In this document: in pieces, positions 22,593 to 34,302 of the stretch
Numbering within the stretch: position 1 is the stretch's first letter
Layout of the letters: each line of letters opens with the position of its first letter
Source: Haliclona indistincta
Lineage: Eukaryota; Porifera; Demospongiae; Haplosclerida; Chalinidae
Length of the DNA: 64,000 nucleotides
Reading direction: 5' to 3'
Assembly: GCA_964017065.1 (NCBI GenBank)
Contig: OZ024786.1
Coordinates: 10,235,047 to 10,299,046, forward strand
Translations under genes and position numbers: made by a program
The notes under the pieces: generated by a model
What the model saw: only the letters and a program-made list of their open reading frames with translations
Told to the model about the DNA's origin: nothing
The model's database searches: none

Positions 22593-23124
22593 GAGTGGGT
22601 GTGTCTTCAGTTTGTTACTGCCCACTTACCACCTCCTTCACCATACCAGACTCCACCCTCTCTTCTGCACCACGCTTAGCTATTTAGCCTCTTCTCTTCC
22701 ATCTGCTGGTGGTGCTACCCTGAGTGGATCGATTCCCATGAGAAGGGTCATGCATTCTCACTCACAAGGATCACTTGGTTGAGAACAGATTACTATAGTG
22801 AATGACTCACATGTGTACACACATGTCCTTCATCATCTTTATCTTTTTCTCATAGAACTAATCCTTTCCGATAACTAAAAATTGAAGTATCTTGCCGGAG
22901 AAAAAAGTTACTAAGAACGTCAAAAGGGAACAAAACTTAATAATTATTATTTAAAAAAATTTTTGAGGTGAAAGCTAGGGTATGAAAAGATAAAAAACAT
23001 TCCCTACAAAAACAAGCAAATCAATGGAATGCATAAATATCTTTTTACTCTTATTAAATTAATTGTGTTGTTTTATGGAGCGATGAATCTAATTGAGTTT
23101 TTATATCATCTCCATTGATTCGAC

Positions 23125-23690
23125 ATGAAATGTTATTCAGTGATTATAACGAGGTCAGTAATTTCAATGTGCTCAAGAGAATGTATAAGACTGTTCCCTC
23201 CAACCACCACACTCTGGATCCACTCTTTTACGTCCTCTTCTGACTGCAATGACGGAGAAAAAGACCATAGTTTTAGATGTTTCATCGTCATTCTTCCTAC
23301 AGTCACTCTCTCCGATCTTATTCAAAGTTTCATCTGGATGGACAAAAACCAGACCAATTCTAACTTCTTCAGTGATTGTAGTCTTGGCAGTGCTTCCAAC
23401 AGTGGCACCAGTCCCATGTCCGTTACGATGTCGTTACCAACACTCAGTGTTTTAAAAGTGTTGTTGGAGATAAGATCTCTGCATGGCAATGTAAGCAATT
23501 CCAGTGACTGTGTATTCATTAAACTCCACTATTATAATCAGTGTTTCTACAGACACTAAAACACTTGATGTACAGGATGTCTCAGCATGCTCAGTAGAAA
23601 TTCCTAGTACATGTAGCATACCTGACTTATCAAATATCTTAGGATAAGTCGGTCTAGATCTAAACAACAGAGAAGTGTCTAGAGACATTT
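23125..23690 (-). pseudogene. NLR-type leucine-rich repeat fragment A
   Basis: The minus strand reads NEYTVTGIAYIA, then DLISNNTFKTLSVGNDIVTD and MGLVPLLEALPRLQSLKKLE, typical of NLRC3/NOD-type LRR units. The C-terminal tail seen at 59 kb is frameshifted here (SEEDVKEWIQ-like text near 23250 in another frame). No NACHT domain is in this copy. It lies between the cupin exons at 23.8 kb and the alpha2 upstream region. Confidence 0.6.
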
Positions 23691-23801
23691 TTAACTTCTA
23701 TAATTGTGAAGCTGCTGAGAAGAGTTGCGGAACCTGCTTCACCACAGAATCCACGTGGTGTTGATAGGTGTGGCAGTTAATATACTGGGGTGTTTACAAA
23801 G

Positions 23802-24002
23802 ATGGCGACTACTAGTGATAACACATCTTCAAGCTCCGGGTGATTCTAGGAGTAAACCTTAAAGTATTAATTAAGAGTAAGGTCTATCACAATAAGTTGA
23901 GTATTCCTGTACACTGCATCAGGTTCCCTGTTACCAGGATCTACACTGATGAGAATGGTGAATCTCATTTTGGTATCTTCCACATTGAAATGAAGAGTGA
24001 TG
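23802..24002 (+). CDS. Cupin gene, first two exons
   Basis: Exon 23802-23839 starts ATG (MATTSDNTSSSSG) and joins in phase 2 to 23923-24002, which reads FPVTRIYTDENGESHFGIF and HIEMKSD and ends at a GTATGT donor in phase 1. The phase and text fit the cupin final exon at 40648, which begins (G)AIGLLSQIVPSTG. No final exon follows before the beta2 3' end at 24323, so the gene is truncated here. Single-domain cupins of this type are often metabolic or of unknown role; none can be assigned. Confidence 0.55.
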
Positions 24003-24951
24003 GTATGTGTATTAGATCTGGTTCAATTACATGTACATACTATCACAACTGGGTTTGCAGTCCATCAGTACACACCATACGTAGCTAACTATCTAATAAT
24101 TGAGCTGACATCACTGTTACACCTTACAGTATGTACCTCTGTATGTTAGTGTACCTAAAGCCTGCTATCCATGTTAACATTGTGTGTTACTAGCTATATA
24201 GCTGTCATAATTATTATTATTGACGTCACCACTGCATGTTGAGAACAAGAACAATGAATAATGTCATTTTGTTTAAAAAAAAACACTTTTAACCGAATTT
24301 GACAAACGGAAGAAGAAGCACATTATATATCATACTTTGATGAGTGCACTGGATATTGAAAATGTACTAGTACTTCATGATCACCAATTGTTATAGGGAC
24401 TCTTGTAGAGACATATCGCATAACTATGGTGTTGATAGAGTCATATCTAGCTCTTGTTCTTCCAATTCGTAACCAATCACCATCTCTATAAACACACAGA
24501 CTGACCACCTTCCTCTGTACCCTAAAGAACAACAAACAACTAACACACACACAGTGATGATAATGTATAGTGTATTAATGTCAATTCAAACACTGACAAA
24601 ATTTTTGAATATAATTGAAATTACTATAATAATTATACGGATAATTAGGAAAACCATGCAGTATGGCATTTGCGTCAGATTAAAATAATCATTAATTGTT
24701 ATTACATTGATAGACTCACACAATATCCACTGTGAAGAGGTGACAGGGATCTGACAGGTCAGTTGCTCTCAGTAGGAATGTCTCATCTATCCTCCCTTTC
24801 AGCAACCTCTCTGACTCCTCCTTACTGAGCTGTCTGCAGAGCCATGTGCTCTCATCATGGTGAGGGTAATGCTTGGGAACTAGTGATGCCACATCACTGA
24901 ATGTGTAATACTGAGGAGGTTAAATAACATGTAGTGATTATTATCAGAAGC

Positions 24952-25274
24952 CAGAGGAGGTTGGAAGCATTAGTATGCACAAGTGATTGTAGGCTGTTAT
25001 TATGCGCACGTGATTTCGAATGAGCATAGCTAACGTTCCATCATGAGGCGTGGCTCAATGGTGCTAGCATACAGCACTAGAACTCATTCGTGGATTCTTT
25101 CTAAAAATGGTATTGCGTAGAGCTTGATTACTGGTGTTACTTAAAGATGATCTTAGAATATTGGTTTAGCTATTTGTATAGTGCACTGCACACCAGTTTC
25201 TGTGCTTTGTATGTCATGAAATCTAGGAAGAAGTAGCACACATGACTGAATATTAATGCTTCCAACCTCCTCTG
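24952..25274. mobile_element. MITE with 9-bp target duplication
   Basis: Terminal repeats CAGAGGAGGTTGGAAGCATT and complement are flanked by ATCAGAAGC at 24943-24951 and 25275-25283. The other array copies have a single ATCAGAAGC here (for example near 42890), so the empty site is known. A 9-bp duplication suggests a Mutator-like family. A longer relative is at 62216-63310. Confidence 0.85.
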
Positions 25275-25314
25275 ATCAGAAGCTTAACACACTACAGTTA
25301 CAAATTTTTCAACT

Positions 25315-25945
25315 AGAGTTCTAATGAACACATGCCCGTGCACTGAGCTAAGATCTACATAGTTAGTACACGACTACTCCAGCATTACTGCAACAGTCCA
25401 TGGACAGCACCTGATGACGGTACATGTGGGATTGAGTGTTGGCCAGGACGTCAACATGGAAGGCTATAGGAGGTTTGGTGATACACCCGCAATGCCGAAA
25501 TGTGCTCTTAAAAGGACACGTTTGCTGAATAAAGTACTGAAAACATCTTCACACGACTATAAGTTCAGTGAAAAAGTTGCAGAGAGTGTTTCGTGGAGAT
25601 TTTCGAGCAGCAAGATGCCAACAGATGTGCTTTATTTACACCTTACATAATATACATACATACATACATACATACATACATGCATGCATGCATGCATGCA
25701 TACATACATACATACATACATACATACATACATACATGCATACATACATACATACATACATACATACATACATACATACATACATACATACATACATACA
25801 TACATACATACATACATACATACATACATACATACATACATACATACATACATACATACATACATACATACATACAAACATACATACATACATATGCAGG
25901 AAACTCAAATGCATAACCCACACACATACTGCTCATGGGTAACAC
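25315..25945. repeat. Array-intron repeat with (TACA)n expansion
   Basis: This repeat lies in the SH2a-SH2b intron of beta2 and starts TTCTAATGAACACATGCCCG. A (TACA)n tract with a short ATGC part fills 25649-25893, replacing the short ACACATAC part of other copies. Tyr/Ile/His and Met/Tyr/Val/Cys frames through it are artefacts. Confidence 0.8.
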
Positions 25946-27683
25946 ATGCTATAATAGACAATGCCATTAGACATTGAATCAACATCGTTCTATAAACGTT
26001 TGCCTCTCGGTACTTGCAGGTATTAATTTTTTTAATATGGCATCTTGATAGTAGGCACGTAGCGAGCTTGAATTTGGAATCAAATTCAATTAAAATGCAA
26101 ATACTAAAATCGAGTGATTAGAAAAGTACAATTTACACACTCACTCGTCTGATAGTAGGAATATCTGATGGCAGGTTAGCAAGAGTATCTCTGCAGATAG
26201 TGAGAAGTGAGAAACACAAACAACATTACTGATAGCTCACTTGTCAGGAAACAGTCGATTGGTCAATGTAACTGATGTTGTTCCTTTATGAAAAATAACC
26301 CCTGTTTTTGAGCGAACTGCTACAAAGTGTTCAACTGATGTGTATTTTTCATTATTGAGTGATCCATAGTAGTGTCCTCTTTTGTAGACTGATATGTGCT
26401 CAACCCTCCCATTGACACTGTACAAACAATAAACACCAGTTACCATGGTGACATGTACTACTCACACAACACTGATAAGATGTGTGATGATTGATGATGA
26501 TGATGATGATGATGATGGATCAGAATCAGGTTTCCCCTTTCTTTCACAGACAAGAAAGGTTCCATCTGGTTTATACGTCAAGATATACTCAGCTTCCTCT
26601 AACGTGATCTGCCATATTGAGCTGGAGGGCTCACTCTGCATGGGTATGTTGACAACCATTATGTATTATACCATCATCAGTAACACCATCACTCACAGCA
26701 CTGGAGCGTGTCATACTCTTCATCACATCCTCAGCTGCTGTGGGTAGGAAACACACATGACCCATGCGCATAGTATGAATACAACACGGACACATACAAT
26801 GTATTACCATACCTTGAGAAATAAGTCTCCTCAAGAAGTCTGTGATTTGAAGCAATTAAGAGCAGCATGTTAGTATTTAGTAATAAATCTACTTTCAACT
26901 CACCTTTCAACTGAAGCGTAATGGTTAGTTGAAGTACAAGATCTTTCACAAGTGATATCTGATGATGAAAATCTAAAGTGACACAGTTTCTATGATAACA
27001 TATCCTCACCTCATTCTGATCACTGGTGTCCACTACTATAGTGTTTCCTACCCTAAGGTAGGTGACACTGCTCTCCACCAGCAGCTCCCTGTTCTTTTGT
27101 GCTAGCCTCACTAGTTCGGTCATTAGATAGTATGGAGCAAAGCAGATTACCCGTATACTCCCTCCTCTAACTACCACGATGTGTACGCAGATACTCTGTT
27201 TCTCAAAAGCTTGTCGCAAGAGACTTTGAATATCGGAAAGTGTTTTCGAGTCAGGCCTCCATTGCAATTTAAATGAAATAATTCCAGAATTGGTCATATT
27301 TATCGATTTGGCTGTGATAAACGGTTGCATATAGACATGATGTTTCAGTCTGTGTTGACAGAAATCATCCACTGACTTGTAGTAACTATTAATCCTCTCA
27401 ACAGCTGATGTAATCTTGAATTGTGTGGCAGCGTGTTTCAGGTAAGAGCAGCAGGTGAATGATGACTGTTCTTGGATGACGTCCATGACATCAGCAATTG
27501 TGTCAGCATTACACAGTGGATCCCTTAGATTTGGGTATTTGGAGAGAAATCTCTTCAGCTTACTCATCGTGAGTGATTCTTCATTCTCGAATAGCTCAGT
27601 GACCTCATAGAATAGTGATACAAACTTTCCTTGAATATCGTCATAATCTCTTCTGTAGTTCTCTGACACAATCACCTGAGTTG

Positions 27684-28667
27684 CTTTAATCAGAAATACT
27701 CAGTCATGACTGCATGTAATATCATTGCCAGAAACAAGCGGTCACTGAGCAAATTTTCACGTATAATCTATTTTATCCGAATACGGCATCTTTGAACTGT
27801 ATGGCGAGCTGACCTCGACAAGGGCTCACGCTGTACTCAGTTCGAAAAAGTTCACTACATTTTCAGATTGAAAATATTGATCAAATTCCGAAATGCTCTA
27901 TACATTATTGTGCAAAAACTGAGTACGTTCACCACTTTGCTGCAATGTTTCACAGTGATACGTATATACACGTTTTCTTGCTCCCAACTTTCCTACTCGA
28001 CTAAGAAGAGTTGTACTAGAGGCTGAGTTGGTCGCTTTTCTTGTACATGAAAAAATGTCACTACAAAATTGACATGAAAATAATTGCTGATTTAGTTAGA
28101 TTTTCATGGGCGTAACTGAACTTAATGAGCAATTATGGCGCCTAGTTGTGACGTGCATGTACCGTTGCAGCTTTGTCTTGCCATAGTGAGTGTTAAGCAT
28201 GGACAATCGTGCAAATGTAAATCGCCACAAGAGTTTTATAGTTATTATTTTCATTTTATAACAGTTTTGCAAATGTGACCACCAATAGTATTATATTTCT
28301 GGCCAATCAAGTATAATGCTCACATGTGTAAGTATTCAATCCTGCATTAATATCATGAGGCTTCAAATAACCAATTTGTTAAACATGTTACATTGTCAAT
28401 AGGTTGATACTGTGCACCGATTGACAAGGAATGATAAACAATCGGTAATATCCATACCGATATTGTCAAAATGGTTGGAACTTCATATTCTTTCCTTTTT
28501 TAATATTCGTATTTTCTATTTTTCCAGCTCACAGCACACAGCTTTAGCTTTGTTAGCATCACAGACTGTTGAACTCTAGCTACATGATCGTAAATTCCAT
28601 TAAAGTTGCGTATCAGTGAGCACAACAGATTTGTATCGATAAAATGTCATTTTGGTGCATCACTAAC
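27684..28667. other. Intron of beta2, nothing recognised
   Basis: This is AT-rich intron sequence between the unknown-module exon and the linker exon. Its right part (28380-28660) resembles 55845-56160 of alpha1. Confidence 0.5.
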
Positions 28668-29065
28668 CATGAGCAGTAGAGCTAGTAGCTGATACTGAAG
28701 TGTCAGTTGTTGCTATAGTAGATGTTAGATGTGTAGCTGATGCAGTAGAACAATCTTGTACATCTAAAGGATTAATATAGAAAATGCCCAAAAGCTGTCT
28801 AAAATAGCATACCGTATAGTGGGTAAATTACGCGGGACCAATTTTCCACATTTACACAGTTTTTGCTTTAACCATGAATATATAACATACGAATATTGGG
28901 AAATGATTGGGTTGGTTTGCTGTCAGGACATGTCGATGAAAATTGAATTCGCAAAAATGCTCAAACACTTAATTCGCGAAAATTTAGCCCCATGAAAATT
29001 ACCCGCAATAGGGTATTCATGTTTACTCTTAATTGGTACAATAAAACTTCTGCCAGCCTGGTTAG

Positions 29066-30265
29066 GCATAACTATGCCTCAGTGGGCGGAACCACGAGGC
29101 ATACAGTAATTGGTGTGTTTTTGTCTTTGTGTGTATGTCCGCTCTAGCTAGTTGTGAAAGACATCCCCCGAAAGAATCACTGCTGGTGCACAGTAAGTGC
29201 ATTATCGACATAATAGCTCAAATTTGATGTTCTTAGATTTTTGCTTAGTTCGTGAGTTATCCATGGCGTGATTTCCTTACTTTGTCTACTGTTGCTGGCG
29301 ATCTGGACTTCAGTCTCCGAAGTCGAATGTGTCCATGGTTAACTGGCAAATTGTAGGTTTGATCTGGATTACAGGATAGCGTGGCGGGTGCGGATAAAAT
29401 TCAACAAAAACCAAAAAGCAGCTACAAGCATGGCTGTGTGCAGTCGTCTAGTTCCCAGACCACACCTCCACCTATTGCGAGAGAGGTCCCGGTGGCTTTA
29501 GTTGCACTTTCTTGGGCTTTTAATGTACGAGAGTTACGTAGCACTAATGAATCTGTGGAATTTGCACCTGCAAAAGAAAAATGGCTGCTACACACAAATA
29601 TGTAGTTGCGCGTTAGACGAGGGAGGCAATCTACGAAGGCAAAGACGTCTAGACAATTGTTCTCAAGACTTGAAGAAGTACATAGAGATGATTGGGTTTA
29701 AACACTAGTCATACGACAATCCTACGCACGCTTGTCGAATATGCTTCTCTGACTTCGAGAAAGGAGCTAAGACTACAGGTGCACTGCAATCTATAAACAT
29801 GTGGCTCGAGAACGTCAAGCATATTGACTATAGTCGTATCGAGGTACATGTATCTTCAAGGCCATAATTCTATCGATGTGGTTTGTATTGCGTAAGAGTT
29901 GGCTTTCTGATGAATCAGATATTCTATCCCAGACATTCCGGGGAAGATATTACTTCCGGCTCAAAGAAAATGGACTAAAGCCACCAGACCCTCTCCGGCT
30001 CGCAATAGGTGAGGAGTGTGGTCTGGGGATGAGTCTATAATTATAGGCTGTGTGCTTGCCTAGCTTTGTGCACACCCAGCTAATTATTACACTGTGGTAG
30101 CATACCACTGGCTTCTGTTATTTTTGCCAGCTTGTATCAATAGCTTGCATTGTACTTTATAAATCTGTTACAATCATCATCTGCATTGCTGTGTGCTGTC
30201 AAACCATGTCCAGTGGGCAGCATGCATGCAATTCTACCGAGGCATCTGCACCTTTGTAGCTTCAT
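29066..30265 (+). repeat. Dispersed repeat with coding-like fragment
   Basis: Ends match 9214-9620 and 9650-9720. Between them a plus-strand frame near 29720-29870 reads HACRICFSDFEKGAKTTGAL and NMWLENVKHIDYSRI, and another near 29885-30010 reads SWLSDESDILSQTFRGRYY. The two are in different frames. CRICF could be half of a zinc-binding site. I do not recognise the family. Confidence 0.4.
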
Positions 30266-30270
30266 TTTAA

Positions 30271-31416
30271 CCCTTTAATTACTAAATTATCTTACTGAAT
30301 TTTTAACCTCGTAAATGCTGACCACTTCTATCATGAATATCTCGTGTGTCTTTTGTACGTGCTACTGGTCTCAAATTTACGTCCTTTTACACCAGTCAGT
30401 AGCCGCAATTGCCCACACTCAAGTCGGTCGATATGCCCCTCCCACTTCGAAAGTGAAGCCGATAAAGTGCAGCGACCTCGTCAAATTTTGCTCAAAGTTA
30501 GTACTTAGGGGCTGGCTACTGAAAAGTACATATAAATAGCAGTGGTTTTGGTGAGTGTAAAATGTAGCCCAGATCATAGAGAATGCGCAAAAATGTGTTT
30601 TCCGAGCACCCAAAGCCATAAAATGTCCAAATTTTCTTGGCAGCCATTTTGTTTTTCCTAACATGTTGTGAAATTTGCACTGAAGCCATAGAAATGCTAG
30701 CGCCAATACATTTAGCGCAGGGGGCGCACCGAAAACCGGTCAATTTTTTGCGGTTATAGTGAAACCTGTCTTAGCGACCACTTGCACATAGCGACCACCT
30801 CTCTCCAGCATCCACGACAAAATACCCCGACCAACAGCTATTAATATAGAAAAGCACCTAGGGCCAACGTGTCTACAGCGACCACCTGCCCAATGTGGAC
30901 AACGACCGCACATACCAGCACGTAGTGTACAAAACTACACTGTCGATTACGGCCAGTAGGCGTAGCAATTAGGCGAAGTTACTGATTACTGGCGCGAACA
31001 GTTACGATCAGTTGCTATTGACTCGACATTGCTAAGCTAAGAAGTATTTCTGTAAAACAAACTGTACTGGAGGACTTTTTCACTAATGTATGCTGACTTA
31101 ATAATTATCGAAACCAGCCCGAATATTATCAGTCAATTCATTGTAATTTATTTTAGCTGTGAAGAGTTTTCTGTTAGCTACATTTGTTGAATTGATTGCA
31201 CATTATAAATGCATGAATCCTGTCTAATGAGGTCACATTCGGTAGTGGTCGTTCTTCACAGGTAACTGCCTACAGAGTCCACCTGTCTATTACACCCAGT
31301 AAAAATTGGCCCATAGGTGGTCGCTTTAGACAGGTTTCACTGTATTTGTATTCTTCAATTTGGCATAATTTTGGGATATTTTAGCACTTTTTCATACGTC
31401 ATTTGGGCTTAAAGGG
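30271..31416. mobile_element. piggyBac-like nonautonomous element
   Basis: TTAA at 30267-30270 and 31417-31420 flanks ends CCCTTTAA and TTAAAGGG. TTAA duplication with CCC/GGG ends is the piggyBac pattern. It contains a nested pogo/Tigger-like MITE at 30757-31342 and no recognisable transposase. Confidence 0.7.
30757..31342. mobile_element. pogo/Tigger-like MITE
   Basis: Ends read TAGTGAAACCTGTCT (first C changed to T) and AGACAGGTTTCACTG, flanked by TA. Subterminal motifs AGCGACCACC and GGTGGTCGCT repeat at both ends. TA target and CAGTG ends fit the pogo/Tigger group of Tc1/mariner. Confidence 0.8.
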
Positions 31417-31940
31417 TTAAAGCACAATGTGGTTCTGTTCCTCTGACACACAAAGTAAGTCATACACTACGTAAAAAGATGGTAATCCTGACAGTTATAA
31501 CCACAGTATTCCCACCGTGCAACACAGTTACCCTGTGGTTGCACTGGCGTCGATAACTGAGTTATACCGTGGTTATACTGGCAGGCTAACTTCAGGATAT
31601 GTTTCTATGGTTAGGCGGTGGTTATACATGGCCAGTGCAACTTGCGTGTAACTACAGGATAACCACGGGATAACAACAGCAGCGAATAACTGTGCCAGGA
31701 TAACTACCGGGATAACCAGTGCAACAACAGTATACCCACCGCGAAACTACCGTCCACAACCAGGCGGCCGGTAGCGCCCCTGCGCCCGATCCACTGCTAT
31801 ACACGCCCATTACGAAATGCTTCTTGAAACACTTTTTTAAAAGAACACACATGCATAATAGTACTACGAAGTTTGCTGTACAACATCCAGATACATGATC
31901 ATGTGCTACAGGAAGCAGCTGCTAAGAGTAGCACACAGAT

Positions 31941-32503
31941 GCCATCACTCCTGTATAATATGGAAACCCAGTAAAGCACACACGATATCTACCGAACCTG
32001 ACAAACAAGACGTCATCATGACCCTCACTCCTCTAGTCTAGAGAGATACAGACGCCATCACTCCTGTATAATATGGAAACCCAGTAAAGCACACACGATA
32101 TCTATCGAACCTGACAAACAAGACGTCATCATGACCCTCACTCCTCTCTATATACAGACGCCATCACTCCTGTATAATATGGAAACCCAGTAAAGGACAC
32201 ACGATATCTACCGAACCTGACAAACAAGACGTCATCATGACCCTCACTCCTGTAGTCTACAGAGATACAGACGCCATCACTCCTGTATAATAAGGAAACC
32301 CAGTAAAGCACACACGATATCTATCGAACCTGACAAACAAGACGTCATCATGACCCTCACTCCTCTAGTCTACAGAGATAAAGACGCCATCACTCCTGTA
32401 TAATATATGGAAACCCAGTAAAGTACACACGATATCTACCGAACCTGACAAACAAGACGTCATCATGACCCTCACTCCTCTAGTCTACAGAGAGACAGAC
32501 GCA
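31941..32503. repeat. 113-bp minisatellite, five units
   Basis: Units start at 31941, 32054, 32160, 32273 and 32386 with GCCATCACTCCTGTATAATA and contain CCGAACCTGACAAACAAGAC. Unit 2 is 106 bp; the others are 113 bp. It lies inside the CACTA-like element. Confidence 0.9.
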
Positions 32504-33082
32504 AACTGGGAAATAGTAGCACACTGGGAAATACACACCATGAACACTATCGTTTTGAGAGCTGAACTTGGACACAGAAACTTGAATGAAGCATCTCCTA
32601 GTCACCTCATGTAAACAGTCGCGATTATTATGAAGCACAGTGCACACAACCTATACTAATTTAAACCTTGCTAGTTTATATACTACTAAAATACTGATCA
32701 TGAACTCACTAGAGAATTTGGTAACAACGTTAAAGCTTTAGCATCAGTTCCATTTGACACGGCATCTGTAAAACAGCAATAGTTACACTAGATTCACACA
32801 TCAGTAACCTTTTCTCTTGCCTATAAGCAACTGAGCAAGCTCTGCTGAAAGAATACGCCAAATCCCACTCACCACGTTGCGTACAAGATGGCGGACGAGT
32901 ACGTTTTGGCGCCAATCAGCTGACCAATGGGATCAATTCGCGCGGAATGTTTAGCGCGTAATTCACTTATTGATTCCAGTGGTATCATAACTTATTTTAC
33001 GCAGCTAAGGTTGAATCTAGCACCTGTCACAAGGCATCTAGATGTGCATGCTTGATTATTACAGTTGTCCAACACTATTATA
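32504..33082. other. Interior of CACTA-like element, nothing recognised
   Basis: No coding sequence or known repeat is visible apart from AT-rich DNA. Confidence 0.4.
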
Positions 33083-34302
33083 ACAAGTAATAAAAACATT
33101 TTAACCAAAATGCAAGAGATTTAGGGTTGGTACATTTATCGAAAAAGTATGGAAACAAGATTTTTGAAATCAAAGGATTGTAACAATAGCAGTGTAATGC
33201 TACCTCCCTTTTAAATTAACCACAACTATCGAAAGCAGTTAATTTAGGGAGGTAGCATTACACTGCTATTGTTACAATCCTTTGATTTCAAAAATCTTGT
33301 TTCCATACTTTTTCGATAAATGTACCAACCCTAAATCTCTTGCATTTTGGTTAAAATGTTTTTATTACTTGTTTCTTTTCTTTTTTTATTAATGACTTAG
33401 TTGGCACTTATGCTTTTACAGTGTATATAAAAGAGAACTATTTCAGCTTAGCTTATGCTGATTGACTCAGTACTCGATCGACTCTGCACTACATGCAACA
33501 CGTACATGCAACATTAGCTAAGCTTAAGCTAGTATTCTTACAAGCCTGAACAGACAAATCCAGTGTAACAGCGAAGATTTGCTCGTTGTCTGCTGTGAAC
33601 AGCAGCAGCACACGCGTTCCAAGCAATTTGTACTAAGGTGCGCTTGTATTAGAATAATTACATACACGGGCGTGCGCGAGTAGGCGTAACCTAGTAACGG
33701 AGTTCAAACAGAATGATGGAATGGAGTCTGTTATGGACCAAAAATCGCCGTTTTCCTGAAAATACTCGCTTCTGCTAGTGTTTTAGGCTTAAATAGATAT
33801 CAGGTGCGCTGCTCCCAACGACTAGTGTAGTTTCTGTGTAGGTTTTGTCTTGAATAGCTCACTAGCCACGGGGCTAGACTGACTGAAAAAGAAGAAGAAG
33901 AAAGAAGATGAACAAACGGGTGACCACGTGAATTCTGGTTAACCACCTTAGACCTGGTTTCTTTTGCTTCTGAAGGTCTCTTTACAATCGCACAAATCGT
34001 GCAAGGAGCTTCAGAACGTTAGATTAGCTTGAAACGCCCGTATGGCGAAGATATGGCAGTGCCGTACTTAGTGCCTCCAGACGAGACGCCATCTTGTCAT
34101 GCCCAAAGCAACTGCTCTTATAGTCTTTATTAGTAGACTCATTGTAAGCGCTTACCTCTTAGGATAGCCCCTAGGTAGTTAAAATACCCCTGATGTTGTC
34201 AACAGCCAAGATATACGTGAATCATTGCGTATAGCCTAAGTGTAGCCGCCATCTTGTTTTCCACCCAACCCTAAATATGCCACTGCTACCGCGTGGCATA
34301 AT
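33083..34302. mobile_element. Composite foldback element, copy 2
   Basis: Palindrome 33083-33375 is followed by sequence that is the reverse complement of copy 1 (2406-3893) without the hAT insert, ending at AACCCTAAATATGCCACTGC and a short hairpin. It is nested in the CACTA-like element, so it inserted later. The stretch 34303-35040 holds nothing I recognise. Confidence 0.75.

Larger units (their letters stand above)
20163..23690. repeat. Segmental duplication block A
   Basis: The block holds the alpha2 5' exons, its upstream region, a plus-strand exon-like frame and the NLR fragment. It is collinear with 56164-59330. Differences are mainly small indels and a deletion of an LRR segment in the 59-kb copy. 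The upstream part (21560-21780) is seen a third time at 62150-62215 plus 63311-63480. Confidence 0.8.

Noticed and set aside
25568..25977. Several overlapping long frames rich in Tyr-Ile-His-Thr or Met-Tyr-Val-Cys
   Set aside because: They only read through the (TACA)n microsatellite; no coding evidence on either strand.
26241..26446. ATG starts (MVTGVYCLYSVNGRV) as separate small proteins
   Set aside because: The ATG and next residues are inside a 48-nt intron; the exon proper is the second half of SH2a, present in all copies.
31941..32503. Tandem 113-bp units as a CRISPR array
   Set aside because: Whole units are repeated with no unique spacers, inside a eukaryotic transposon.
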